Positions 1 through 7,925 of a stretch of DNA of 40,134 bases are shown here, piece after piece. The stretch comes from Rubrivivax sp. Lineage in GTDB: Bacteria; Pseudomonadota; Gammaproteobacteria; Burkholderiales; Burkholderiaceae_C. Position 1 is the first letter of the stretch; each line of letters opens with the position of its first letter. The stretch is taken from positions 1-40,134 of the forward strand of contig JALHMT010000049.1 in NCBI GenBank assembly GCA_022843905.1, read 5' to 3'. Made by a program: the position numbers and the translations under genes. The notes below the pieces were generated by a model. It did not search any database and was not told the origin of the DNA. It was given only the letters and a program-made list of their open reading frames with translations.

Positions 1-543
1 AGCGTGCGCCGCGCGATGGCCATCCAGCTCATCATCAACCGCGAGTGGGGCCTGGCGAAGAACGAGAACCCCAACCAGGGCGCCTTCGTCATCGACGAGC
101 TGACCGAGCTGGTGGAAGAGGCCGTGCTGTCGGAGTTCGAGAAGATCGCCGAGCGCGGCGGCGTGCTGGGCGCGATGGAGACCGGCTACCAGCGCGGCAA
201 GATCCAGGAAGAGAGCATGCACTACGAGATGCTCAAGCACACCGGCGAGTACCCCATCGTCGGCGTCAACACCTTCCGCAACCCGCACGGCGACCCGGTG
301 CCGGAGACCATCGAGCTGGCGCGTTCGTCGGAAGACGAGAAGCAGAGCCAGCTGCAGCGCCTGCAGGCCTTCCACGCCGCGCATGCCGCCGAGGCGCCCG
401 CCGCGCTGCAGCGCCTGCAGCAGGCCGTCATCGCCAACCAGAACGTCTTTGCCGTGCTGATGGACGCCGTGCGCTGCTGCAGCCTGGGGCAGATCACCAG
501 TGCGCTGTTCGAGGTGGGCGGGCAGTACCGGCGCAGCATGTGA
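1..543 (+). CDS. icmF: Fused isobutyryl-CoA mutase, C-terminal part (partial)
   Basis: The 5' end lies outside the window; the reading frame is open from base 1 to TGA at 541-543, giving the last 180 residues. The sequence carries the conserved C-terminal part of the B12-dependent acyl-CoA mutase substrate barrel (NREWGLAKNENPNQG, ELVEEAVL, RGGVLGAMETGYQRGKIQEE, HTGEYPIVGVNTF). The tail ending EVGGQYRRSM is typical of IcmF, where a B12-binding domain, a G-protein chaperone domain and the mutase domain are fused. IcmF interconverts isobutyryl-CoA and n-butyryl-CoA in the cytoplasm. An ordinary methylmalonyl-CoA mutase large subunit is the alternative; the tail argues against it. A G/C hairpin follows 35 bases downstream of the stop. 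Confidence 0.85.
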   Translation, partial: SVRRAMAIQLIINREWGLAKNENPNQGAFVIDELTELVEEAVLSEFEKIAERGGVLGAMETGYQRGKIQEESMHYEMLKHTGEYPIVGVNTFRNPHGDPVPETIELARSSEDEKQSQLQRLQAFHAAHAAEAPAALQRLQQAVIANQNVFAVLMDAVRCCSLGQITSALFEVGGQYRRSM

Positions 544-578
544 CAGAAGCGGCGCCGACGTAACGCACGGTTGCGCAG

Positions 579-601
579 CCGCGCCCGGGGCCGGGGCGCG
601 G
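579..601 (+). terminator. G/C hairpin after icmF
   Basis: Perfect 8-bp arms CCGCGCCC (579-586) and GGGCGCGG (594-601) enclose a 7-base loop. There is no T-run, so it is a terminator-like hairpin rather than a classical intrinsic terminator. It lies between the icmF stop and the -10 element of the next gene. Confidence 0.4.
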
Positions 602-603
602 CC

Positions 604-617
604 GGGATAATCCCGTC
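604..617 (+). promoter_or_regulatory. Putative -10 element of a leaderless diguanylate cyclase gene
   Basis: GATAAT at 606-611 sits in the small palindrome GGGATAATCCC (604-614) and ends 6 bases before the ATG at 618. A start site 6-8 bases after the -10 falls on or next to the A of the ATG, so the transcript would have essentially no leader. No good -35 and no Shine-Dalgarno sequence are visible. This is an inference from spacing only. Confidence 0.4.
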
Positions 618-2465
618 ATGCCGTCCGCGTCGCGCCCCGTCCCACGCAACGCCCTGCGTTCGCGCCGGCTGGCCCTGGCGCGGCGGGCCTGGGGCCTGCT
701 GCATGTCGACTCGACCCAGGCGCGCGTGCTGGCGCAGCAGGCGGCCCAGCAGGCACACAAGCACGGCGACGCGCCGGCGGCTGCCTGGGCGGCGCTCACG
801 CTGGGCTACCACCTGCTGTACTTCGCCACGCCCGAGGTCTCGATCCCGGCCCTGCAGGCGGTGCAGGGGCAGTTCGACGCGCTGGACGACCGCGCCGGCC
901 ACATCCTGGCCGCGGCCGGCGTGGCCCGCGGCCTGTGGCGCAGCGGGCGCTTCCGCGAGGCGCTGGCCCAGGTGCTGACGCTGCGCGACGAAGGCCTGAA
1001 GGTGCTTCGCCACGACCAGCGCGGCGTGCTGCTCAACACCATCGCCGGCTGCTACTCGGCCGCCGGCGACTCCGAGCGCGCCTTCGCCTACATGTACGAG
1101 GCGCTGCGCGAAGTGCGGCCGATCAGCGGGCGCGGCTTCGACACCGTCATTCACTGCAACCTGGCGCATGAACTGCAACAGCTGGGTGACCACGACGAGG
1201 CGCTGCGCCACATCGACCAGGGGCTGGAGCGCTGCGGCGCGCTGGCCAACCCACGGATGCACAGTGCGCTGCTCATCAACCGCGTCATCAGCCTGACCGA
1301 GCTCGGCCGGGCGCCCGAGGCGCTGATCGACATCGAACGCATTCTCGCCGTGCCCACCGACGACGACGGCCGCGGCATGCTGACGCCGCACTTCGAGACA
1401 CTGGCCCTTTCGGCCTACCGTGCCGACGCGCGCGCGTTGGGAGACGACTTGTTGTCACGCGCCCTGGGCGCCACGCGCCAGGACATCCCCGACGAGCATG
1501 TCGAGCTGGCGCTGGCGCAGGCGCTTCAGGCCAGCCTGCGCGGCCAGGAGACGGATGCGCTGCACCACCTGCGCCGTGTCGAAGCCCTGGTCGACCGCGA
1601 CGCCGTCGAGGGTCTGAGCCCGCGCGTGCGCAGCAGCGTCTACGCGATGCTGGCCGACCTGCACGAGCGCCGCGGCCAGCCGGCAGAAGCGCTGGCGGCG
1701 ATGCGCCGCTGGCAGCGCGTGCAGGCCGAGCGCGGCAGCCTGGCCTCGCGCGCCCGCTACCAGGCCGCCACGCTGCAGACCGAACTGCTGCGCATGAAGC
1801 ACCAGGTCGAGAACCACGACGCGCGCCAGCGCGCCACCGAGCGTGCGCGCGCCGAACTGCAGGCCGCCAATGAAGCGCTGTCGCGCAAGATCGACGAGGT
1901 GCAGGCGCTGCAGGGCCGGCTGTCGGACCTGGCGGTGCGCGACGCGCTGACGGGCCTGTTCAACCGCCGCCACCTCAATGACACGCTGCCGGCACTGCTG
2001 GCGCAGGCCCGCCGCGAGCGCCAGCCGCTGGCGGTGGCTCTGATCGATCTCGACCACTTCAAGGCCGTCAACGACAGCCACGGCCATGCGATGGGCGATG
2101 CGCTGCTGGCCGCCTTCGGCCGTCTGCTGCAAGGCGGCTGCCGAGCCGCCGACGTGCCTTGCCGCTATGGTGGCGAGGAGTTCTGCCTGTTGTTGCCAGG
2201 CGCCGATGCGGCCACCGCGCAGCGCCGCGTGCAGGCGCTGCTGGAGCAGTGGCGGCAGCAGAGCTTCGCCGCAGAACCTGCGGCGCCGCGCGACGAGAGC
2301 GGCCTGCACGGCCTGAGCTTCTCGGCCGGCGTGGCCGACTCGCTGCGCGTGCCCGGCTCGGCAGAACGACTGCTGCAGGCGGCCGACCAGGAACTGCTGG
2401 GGGCCAAGCGACTGGGGCGTGCGCGCGTGCTGGTACACGCGCCCGAGGTGTTGCGCGCCTTCTGA
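618..2465 (+). CDS. TPR-containing diguanylate cyclase (GGDEF protein)
   Basis: A 615-residue protein predicted to make cyclic-di-GMP from two GTP. Residues about 30-370 are helical TPR-like repeats. A charged coiled-coil linker (about 380-435) leads into a GGDEF domain that starts at VRDALTGLFNRR. The active site is GGEEF at 518-522. An RxxD product-inhibition site (RAAD, 509-512) lies five residues before it, so feedback inhibition is expected. No signal peptide, transmembrane segment or EAL domain is seen, so it should be a cytoplasmic enzyme whose input comes through the TPR scaffold. The ATG at 618 follows directly on a GATAAT box. The next gene is convergent and starts 7 bases after the stop. 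Confidence 0.9.
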   Translation: MPSASRPVPRNALRSRRLALARRAWGLLHVDSTQARVLAQQAAQQAHKHGDAPAAAWAALTLGYHLLYFATPEVSIPALQAVQGQFDALDDRAGHILAAAGVARGLWRSGRFREALAQVLTLRDEGLKVLRHDQRGVLLNTIAGCYSAAGDSERAFAYMYEALREVRPISGRGFDTVIHCNLAHELQQLGDHDEALRHIDQGLERCGALANPRMHSALLINRVISLTELGRAPEALIDIERILAVPTDDDGRGMLTPHFETLALSAYRADARALGDDLLSRALGATRQDIPDEHVELALAQALQASLRGQETDALHHLRRVEALVDRDAVEGLSPRVRSSVYAMLADLHERRGQPAEALAAMRRWQRVQAERGSLASRARYQAATLQTELLRMKHQVENHDARQRATERARAELQAANEALSRKIDEVQALQGRLSDLAVRDALTGLFNRRHLNDTLPALLAQARRERQPLAVALIDLDHFKAVNDSHGHAMGDALLAAFGRLLQGGCRAADVPCRYGGEEFCLLLPGADAATAQRRVQALLEQWRQQSFAAEPAAPRDESGLHGLSFSAGVADSLRVPGSAERLLQAADQELLGAKRLGRARVLVHAPEVLRAF

Positions 2466-2472
2466 ACCCGGA

Positions 2473-2877
2473 TCAGCGCGTCACCACCTGGAAGGCCGCA
2501 TCCACCGGCACCTGCAGCGCGGTGGCGATGCGGTTGGTCTCGGCGGCCATGCCGACCACCGCCACCAGCTCCATCAGCTCGGCCTCGGTCATGCCCTTGG
2601 CGCGTGCAGCGGCGGTGTGCGAATGCACGCAGTACTCGCAGCCGTGCGCGATGGACACGGCCACGTAGATCAGCTCCTTGGTCTTGGCGTCCAGGTGACC
2701 GGGCGCCATCACGTCGCGCGCGCCTTCCCAGGTGCGCTTGAGCAGCACCGGATCGTGCGCCAGCGCACGCCAGAAATTGTTGACGAAAGGGGTCTTGCGC
2801 GTGGCGCGGATGTCGGCGAACACCTCCGCCGCGGCGGGCGAGAGTTCGGCATCGGACAGCAGCCTGACGGTGGCCAT
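2473..2877 (-). CDS. Carboxymuconolactone decarboxylase / AhpD-like protein
   Basis: A 134-residue protein of the AhpD-like all-helical fold. It has the redox motif CEYCVHSH (C80, C83, H87) with a glutamate 12 residues upstream (E68), the spacing of the AhpD proton-relay set. This suggests a thiol peroxidase or disulfide-reductase-like activity rather than a true decarboxylase. The start at MATVRLL is chosen because AAGGAG lies 7 bases upstream; the longer reading frame to 2985 has an unlikely Cys/Arg/Pro-rich head. The gene is 13 bases downstream of the EEP gene on the same strand, and its Shine-Dalgarno sequence sits in that gap, so the two are probably co-transcribed. The physiological partner is unknown. 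Confidence 0.8.
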   Translation of the reverse strand: MATVRLLSDAELSPAAAEVFADIRATRKTPFVNNFWRALAHDPVLLKRTWEGARDVMAPGHLDAKTKELIYVAVSIAHGCEYCVHSHTAAARAKGMTEAELMELVAVVGMAAETNRIATALQVPVDAAFQVVTR

Positions 2878-2890
2878 GGCGGGGCTCCTT

Positions 2891-4030
2891 CTACAGGGAT
2901 GGTGTGGCGGGGGGACCGTTGGAGGGCGGTGGCGGCGAAGGGGGCAGCGGCAGCCTGACGCGCAGCAGCGCCCGCAGGAAGCCATGGTCGCTGCGCGTGC
3001 CGTCGCGGCCCTCGTGCAGATGGTCGTTGAAGATCTCCACGCGCTTGACGTCGCCGAGCGCGAAGCGCGAGCCGGCGACGAACTCCTCGCTCACCCACAG
3101 CTGGTCGAGCAGTTCGGGCCAGCCCTGGAAGACGTGGGAGTAGGCCAGGTCCCGGCGCAGTGCGGGCTCGGTCTGCACGTCCAGGGCGTGGAACAGCGCC
3201 ACGTCGCGCGCCTGGCGGTCGTAGGCCACGGCCTGCGTGGCGGCGATCATCTGGCTGGTCACGGCATGCGGGCCGTCGTTCATGTCGCCCATCAGCAGCA
3301 GCGGCTCGCGCGTGCGCTGCGTGATGCCGACCACGATGCTGCGCAGGGCCGCGGCCTCGGCGGCGCGCATCATCAGCGAGCGCAGCGTGGCGCGCGCGGT
3401 GACCTCGGGGTCGTCGGTGTCCTCCAGCGTGCGGCCCTCGGCATCCTGCAGGTACTTGGGCCGCTTGCTCTTCAGGTGCACCACCAGCACGTGGATGCGC
3501 AGGCCCTGCTTCGTGCGCAGCACCGCGTGCAGCACCGGGCGTTCGAAGCGCTCGTAGCGGCCGATCTCGGGCAGGTCCACCGCCTGGGCGGGCGCGAAGC
3601 CCGGGATAGCCTCGATCGACTCCAGCGCCAGCCGCGTGGCCAGCCCGAGCCTGGGCGTGCCCGTGGCGCCCTGCTCGGCGCCAGGCGCCAGCACCTGGGC
3701 GTAGTTCAACCCGCTGCGGGCGACGGCGGCGCGCAGCGCTGCTTCGTCCCACACTTCCTGGAACATGGCCACGTCGGCGTTCAGACGGCCCAGCATCGCG
3801 CCCAGCCAGTTCAGCTTGCGCTCGTACTCGTCGGCGCCATAGGGGTCCTGGTTGTCGTAGTAGACGCGGCCGGGCAGCGCCAGGTTCAGCGTGTTGCAGC
3901 TGGCCACCACCAGCGTGGCCCAGGCCGGTGGCGGCGGCGGTGCGAAGGGCGCGGGCACGGGCACCGACGCCGTCCCGGTCGGGACGGACGAGGATTCCAG
4001 GGGTGCGGGAGCGGGGTCGGCAGGCTGCAT
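2891..4030 (-). CDS. Endonuclease/exonuclease/phosphatase family protein
   Basis: A 379-residue protein with the EEP (DNase I-like) metal-dependent hydrolase fold. Core residues are visible in order: N46 (SCNTLNL), E92 (FQEVW), H185 (VVHLKS), D249/N251 (GDMND), D309 and S347-D348-H349 (SDHG). The first 36 residues are Pro/Ala/Ser-rich with no clear signal peptide, and the C-terminus is also proline-rich. The substrate cannot be told from sequence; family members cleave nucleic acids, phospholipids or inositol phosphates. It is the first gene of a two-gene unit with the AhpD-like gene and is divergent from the DGPF/sigma pair, with a 124-bp shared upstream region. Confidence 0.8.
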   Translation of the reverse strand: MQPADPAPAPLESSSVPTGTASVPVPAPFAPPPPPAWATLVVASCNTLNLALPGRVYYDNQDPYGADEYERKLNWLGAMLGRLNADVAMFQEVWDEAALRAAVARSGLNYAQVLAPGAEQGATGTPRLGLATRLALESIEAIPGFAPAQAVDLPEIGRYERFERPVLHAVLRTKQGLRIHVLVVHLKSKRPKYLQDAEGRTLEDTDDPEVTARATLRSLMMRAAEAAALRSIVVGITQRTREPLLLMGDMNDGPHAVTSQMIAATQAVAYDRQARDVALFHALDVQTEPALRRDLAYSHVFQGWPELLDQLWVSEEFVAGSRFALGDVKRVEIFNDHLHEGRDGTRSDHGFLRALLRVRLPLPPSPPPPSNGPPATPSL

Positions 4031-4154
4031 CGACGCAGTGTAGGTCGCGCAACCCGGTGAAACTTCGCACCCGGCGCGTCATGCGGGCGTCGTGCCGTTC
4101 GTCATTGAAGGCGCGACGCACAATCCCGTGCGCCGCGAGCCAACGGAGAACTTC

Positions 4155-4508
4155 ATGCAGCAATACCTCTTCCTCCTCCACGAAAAGCCCGCCGACGCCG
4201 TGGCCATGAGCCCGGCCGAGATGAAGGAACTCATCGGCCGCTACCAGGCCTGGGCCCAGGGCCTGGCCGAACGCGGCCAGCTCGACGGCGGCGAGAAGCT
4301 CACCGACGACGGCGGCCGCCAGCTGCGGCTGAAGAACGGTCAGCCGCTGGCCAGCGACGGGCCATACGCCGAAGCGCAGGACGTCATCGGCGGTCTCTAC
4401 ATCGTCAAGGCCGAGAACGATGCCCAAGCCGAGGCGCTGGCCGCCAGCTGCCCCCACCTGCAAGGCACGCAGTGGATCGAGATCCGCCGCATCGAGCAGC
4501 TGGATTGA
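4155..4508 (+). CDS. YCII-related (DGPF) family protein
   Basis: A 117-residue protein of the YCII/DGPF family: N-terminal MQQYLFLLHE strand, central helix, then the signature as SDGPYAEAQDVIGG (DGPY at 68-71) and a YIVKAEN strand. The ATG at 4155 is preferred because GGAG lies 6 bases upstream; the frame is open further upstream but shows no homology there. It sits 13 bases before an ECF42-type sigma factor. DGPF proteins are the standard genomic partners and usual targets of ECF42 sigma factors, and they lack a transmembrane anti-sigma factor. Enzymatic function is unknown for the family. Confidence 0.85.
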   Translation: MQQYLFLLHEKPADAVAMSPAEMKELIGRYQAWAQGLAERGQLDGGEKLTDDGGRQLRLKNGQPLASDGPYAEAQDVIGGLYIVKAENDAQAEALAASCPHLQGTQWIEIRRIEQLD

Positions 4509-4521
4509 CCCGCGGCGCGCG

Positions 4522-5808
4522 ATGCACGGCCCTCTCGAGACGCTGCTGAAGACTCAGCGGCGGCGCCTGGTGGCCCACCTGGCGCGCTCGCTGGGGCTGG
4601 CCCACCTGGCGCTGGCCGAAGACGCCGTGCAGGTGGCCGCCCTGCGCGCGCTGCAGAGCTGGCCGACCGAAGGCCTGCCGGCCAACCCGGCGGGCTGGAT
4701 GTTTCGCGTGGCGCGCCACCATGCCATCGACGTGCTGCGCGCCGCCGACCGCCATGTCGATCTGCCCGACGGCGAGCAGGATGGCCAGACGCCCTTGCCG
4801 CTGACCGTGCCGGCCGCGCCGGGCCGGCTGGCCGGCGAGCTCGACGACGAGGAGCTGGCCTTGCTGTTCGCCGCCTGCCACCCGGCGCTGCCGATGGCCT
4901 CGCAGGTGGCGCTGGCGCTTCGCGCGATGACGCCCCTGGAGCTGCCGGCCATCGCCGAAGGCCTGTTCTGCAGCGAGGCCGCGCTGGCCCAGCGGCTGGC
5001 ACGAGCGCGCGCGCTGTTGAAGGACCAGCAGCTGCACCTGCCGGCGGGCGCCGAGCTGCCGGCCCGCCGGGAGGCCGTGCTGACCACGCTGCAACTGATG
5101 TTCGCCGCCGGGCTGAAGGCCAGCGGGCGCGAGGGCAGCGCAGCTTCGCGCGCCGTCGATGCCGCCGCCTCGCCGATGGCCTTGTGCTGGGAAGCCATCC
5201 GGCTGGCACGCGCGGTGGCGGCGCACCCCGTCACCGCCCACGCCGAGGCCGATGCCCTGGCCGCGCTGCTGCTGTTCCACGGTGCGCGGCTCACAGGCCG
5301 GCTCGACGAGACCGGCGACATGGTGCCGCTGCCGGGCCAGCCGCGCGACCGCTGGGATGCCGGCCTGGTGCGCCTGGGCTGCGAGCACCTGCTGGCCTCA
5401 CAGCGCGCCGAGCGGCTGTCGCGCCACCATCTGCAGGCCGGCATCGCGGCCGAACACGCGTTGGCCGCCGACTATGCGAGCACCGACTGGCCCGCCATCG
5501 TGGGCTACTACCGGCTGCTGGTGTCCATGGACCCTTCGGCTGCACCGCGCCTGGGCCACGCCATCGCGCTGGCCGAAGCGGGTTCTGCCGCCGACGCGCA
5601 GGCGCAGCTGGAACGCCTGTTGCCCCACACCCCGCAGGCACTGCAGGCGCACACGCTGGCAGCGCTGTCGCGTGCACACGAGCGGCAGGGCCGCAAGGCC
5701 GAGGCCGTCGATCATCTGCAACGCGCCATCGCGGCCGCGCTGCATGCGGCCGATGGCCGGATGTTGCAGCGGCGTCTGAGCACCTTGATCACCCCACTGG
5801 ACGAATGA
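4522..5808 (+). CDS. ECF42-group RNA polymerase sigma factor
   Basis: A 428-residue protein: sigma-70 region 2 (about 8-75, with LAEDAVQVAALRAL and NPAGWMFRVARHHAIDVLR), region 4 (about 110-165, AIAEGLFCSEAALAQRLARARALL), then a roughly 250-residue helical C-terminal extension with TPR-like character (about 180-428). That extension is diagnostic of ECF42 (DUF6596-type) and is thought to replace an anti-sigma factor as the regulatory input. The start ATG at 4522 lies 13 bases after the DGPF stop; the frame is open into that gene but only as a shadow. The pair should form one transcript, and autoregulation through an ECF42 promoter is plausible, although I could not identify one. Confidence 0.85.
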   Translation: MHGPLETLLKTQRRRLVAHLARSLGLAHLALAEDAVQVAALRALQSWPTEGLPANPAGWMFRVARHHAIDVLRAADRHVDLPDGEQDGQTPLPLTVPAAPGRLAGELDDEELALLFAACHPALPMASQVALALRAMTPLELPAIAEGLFCSEAALAQRLARARALLKDQQLHLPAGAELPARREAVLTTLQLMFAAGLKASGREGSAASRAVDAAASPMALCWEAIRLARAVAAHPVTAHAEADALAALLLFHGARLTGRLDETGDMVPLPGQPRDRWDAGLVRLGCEHLLASQRAERLSRHHLQAGIAAEHALAADYASTDWPAIVGYYRLLVSMDPSAAPRLGHAIALAEAGSAADAQAQLERLLPHTPQALQAHTLAALSRAHERQGRKAEAVDHLQRAIAAALHAADGRMLQRRLSTLITPLDE

Positions 5809-5859
5809 CGTCAGACCTCTCAGGATCAGTGCACGACACCTCGACTGAACCGGTACCCC

Positions 5860-6825
5860 ATGCCTTCACTCCTTCGACTGCCTCCCGCGCGCCCGCTGCT
5901 GGCCGCCCTCGGCCTGGCCACGGTCTCGGCGGCCATGGCGCAGGACATCGAGCTCTACGACCAGCCGCGCTTCGGCGGCGTTCGGCTCACCCTGAGCAGC
6001 GACACGCCCGACGTGGCCGACTACGGCCTGGGCGGGCGCGTTGCCTCGGTGGTCGTGCGCCAGGGCTCCTGGGAGTTCTGCACGCGGCCGCAGTACGCCG
6101 GGGCCTGCATCACCGTGGGTCCGGGCCGCTACGCGGAGCTGCCTCCAGCGCTGCGCGGCTCGCTGGCTTCGCTGCGCAACGCGGCCGGCACGAACGTGGG
6201 CACGGCACCGGTGGCGCCACCTGCACCCCCTGCAGCACCCCCTGCAGCACCGCCAGCGGCCACGCCCCAGGCGCCGGCCGCCCTCGTGCTCTACCGCAAC
6301 GCCGGCTTCAGCGGCAGCACGCTCGAAGTGCGTGATGCGCAGCCCAGCCTGTCACGACTGAACTTCAACGACACCGCCTCGTCGCTGGAAGTCCGGCGCT
6401 GGCGCTGGCAGCTGTGCCAGCACGCCGAGTACGGCGGCGAGTGCCAGGTCTTCGGTCCGGGCCGTCATGCGCTGAGCGGCCGCCTGCACGACGGCGTGTC
6501 GTCGCTGCGGCCGGTGTTCGGCGCCAACGACCAGCCGCTGCCCGCGGCCGGCGGCGTGATGCTGTGGGAACACAGCGACTTCAGGGGTCGCGAGCTGCTC
6601 ATCACCGAAATCACGATCAACCTCGGCGCCCTGTCCTTCAACGACCGAGCCTCCGGGCTGGAAGTGGTCGGCGGCCGCTGGGAGCTGTGCACCGACGCCG
6701 ACTTCCGCGGCCGCTGCTTCCTGCTCGAGCCCGGCAACGGGCCGCAGGTCATCCCGCGCGAGCTGAACGACCAGCTGACCTCGCTGCGGCCGGTGCAGCC
6801 GCATCAGCGCTCGCCCTTGCGGTAG
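5860..6825 (+). CDS. Secreted triple beta/gamma-crystallin domain protein
   Basis: A 321-residue protein with a signal peptide (cleavage near AMA27/Q28). It contains three beta/gamma-crystallin domains (about 28-107, 140-220 and 232-312), each made of two Greek-key motifs (ELYDQPRFGG, LYRNAGFSGS, LWEHSDFRGR plus WEFC, WQLC, WELC halves). A Pro/Ala-rich linker (about 117-139) separates the first domain from the others. The calcium-binding signature (N/D)(N/D)xx(S/T)S is canonical at 170-175 (NDTASS) and 303-308 (NDQLTS), near-canonical at 210-215 and 261-266, and absent from domain 1. A Ca2+-binding periplasmic or extracellular role is inferred. Its 3' end overlaps the convergent permease gene by 22 bp. 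Confidence 0.85.
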   Translation: MPSLLRLPPARPLLAALGLATVSAAMAQDIELYDQPRFGGVRLTLSSDTPDVADYGLGGRVASVVVRQGSWEFCTRPQYAGACITVGPGRYAELPPALRGSLASLRNAAGTNVGTAPVAPPAPPAAPPAAPPAATPQAPAALVLYRNAGFSGSTLEVRDAQPSLSRLNFNDTASSLEVRRWRWQLCQHAEYGGECQVFGPGRHALSGRLHDGVSSLRPVFGANDQPLPAAGGVMLWEHSDFRGRELLITEITINLGALSFNDRASGLEVVGGRWELCTDADFRGRCFLLEPGNGPQVIPRELNDQLTSLRPVQPHQRSPLR

Positions 6826-7739
6826 GGCTTCATCAGCGCCTGAGGGTAGGCCGCGCGCCGCGCCATCACCACCAGCGCCACGATGGCCATCGCGTAGGGC
6901 AGCATCAGGTACAGCTGGTAGGGCAGCTCGATGCCGGCCAGGCCGCCGTCGGCCTGCTGCAGGCGCAGTTGCAGCGCGTCGAAGAAGGCGAACAGCAGCG
7001 CACCCAGCAAGGCCTTGCCCGGCCGCCACGACGCGAACACCACCAGCGCCACGCAGACCCAGCCGCGGCCGTTGACCATGTTGAAGTAGAAGGCGTTGAA
7101 GGCCGACAGCGTGAGGAAAGCGCCGGCCACGCCCATCAGCGCCGAGCCGGCTGCGATGGCGCCGTAGCGCAACCCCGCCACGCTCAGGCCCTGGCCCTCG
7201 GCGGCAGCCGGGTTCTCGCCCACCATGCGCAGCGCCAGCCCCAGCGGCGTGCGGTACAGCACCCAGCCCACCGCAGGCACCAGGGCCAGCGCCAGCAGCG
7301 TGAGTGCGGTCTGCCCGCCCAGCGCCGGCAGCGGCAACCAGGCCATGGGCGCGAAGGGTTCGATGGTGGGCGGCGTGTCCACCTTCGGAAAACTCACGCG
7401 GTAGGCGAAGCTGGCCAGGCTGGTGGCCAGCAAGGTGATACCCAGGCCCGACACGTGCTGCGACAGCGACAGCGTCACCGTCAGCAGGGCGTGCAGCAGC
7501 CCGAACAGCGCGCCCACGGCGGCCGCCACCGCCACCCCGCCCCACAGCGGCAGGCCCTGGTAGACGGCCAGCCAGCCGGCAAAGGCGCCTGCCACCATGA
7601 TGCCTTCGATGCCCAGGTTCAGCACCCCGGCCCGCTCGCACAGCAGCACGCCCAGCGTGCCCAGGATCAGCGGCGTGGCGATGCGCAGCACCGCCACCCA
7701 GAAGGGTTCGGCCAGCACCAGGGCGAGCACCTCCGACAT
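6804..7739 (-). CDS. BMP-type ABC transporter permease (second permease)
   Basis: A 311-residue polytopic membrane protein of the branched-chain/ribose permease superfamily (BPD_transp_2), with the characteristic VLNLGIEGIMVAGAFAG segment near the N-terminus and about nine hydrophobic helices. It resembles the second permease of nucleoside importers such as YufQ/NupQ. It is the last gene of the ATPase-permease-permease operon. Its ATG (7737-7739) overlaps the stop of the last of four repeated 20-codon ORFs (TGATG) and has GGAGG 8 bases upstream, inside the repeat. The C-terminus runs into the convergent crystallin gene. The substrate is not determinable; purine nucleosides are usual for the family. 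Confidence 0.88.
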   Translation of the reverse strand: MSEVLALVLAEPFWVAVLRIATPLILGTLGVLLCERAGVLNLGIEGIMVAGAFAGWLAVYQGLPLWGGVAVAAAVGALFGLLHALLTVTLSLSQHVSGLGITLLATSLASFAYRVSFPKVDTPPTIEPFAPMAWLPLPALGGQTALTLLALALVPAVGWVLYRTPLGLALRMVGENPAAAEGQGLSVAGLRYGAIAAGSALMGVAGAFLTLSAFNAFYFNMVNGRGWVCVALVVFASWRPGKALLGALLFAFFDALQLRLQQADGGLAGIELPYQLYLMLPYAMAIVALVVMARRAAYPQALMKPYRKGER

Positions 7740-7801
7740 CAGGCGCCCCTCCGCCCTGCGGGCTGCGAGGTGAGCGCTCGGGAGCGGCCCAGCGCGCTCA
7801 T
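7739..7801 (-). CDS. Chained mini-ORF, copy 4 (20 residues)
   Basis: ATG at 7799-7801 to TGA at 7739-7741; encodes MSALGRSRAL...GRRGA (20 residues). Its TGA overlaps the ATG of the downstream permease as TGATG. It carries the GGAGG used by that permease. Whether the peptide itself matters, or only its translation, cannot be told. Confidence 0.4.
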   Translation of the reverse strand: MSALGRSRALTSQPAGRRGA

Positions 7802-7863
7802 CAGGCGCCCCTCCGCCCTGCGGGCTGCGAGGTGAGCGCTCGGGGGCGGCCCAGCGCGCTCAT
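7801..7863 (-). CDS. Chained mini-ORF, copy 3 (20 residues)
   Basis: ATG at 7861-7863, TGA at 7801-7803 overlapping the next ATG as TGATG. Encodes MSALGRPRAL...GRRGA, a Ser-to-Pro variant of copies 1 and 4. GGAGG of the preceding unit lies 8 bases before the start. Confidence 0.4.
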   Translation of the reverse strand: MSALGRPRALTSQPAGRRGA

Positions 7864-7925
7864 CAGGCGCCCCTCCGCCCTGCGGGCTGCGAGGTGAGCG
7901 CTCGGGGGCGGCCCAGCCCGCTCAT
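7863..7925 (-). CDS. Chained mini-ORF, copy 2 (20 residues)
   Basis: ATG at 7923-7925, TGA at 7863-7865 overlapping the next ATG. Encodes MSGLGRPRAL...GRRGA, with Ala-to-Gly and Ser-to-Pro changes relative to copy 1. The reading frame is intact despite these substitutions. Confidence 0.4.
   Translation of the reverse strand: MSGLGRPRALTSQPAGRRGA

Noticed and set aside
222..1391. Long minus-strand open frame opposite icmF and the diguanylate cyclase
   Set aside because: Low-complexity Ala/Arg/Gln-rich translation with no family features; the plus-strand genes explain the region.
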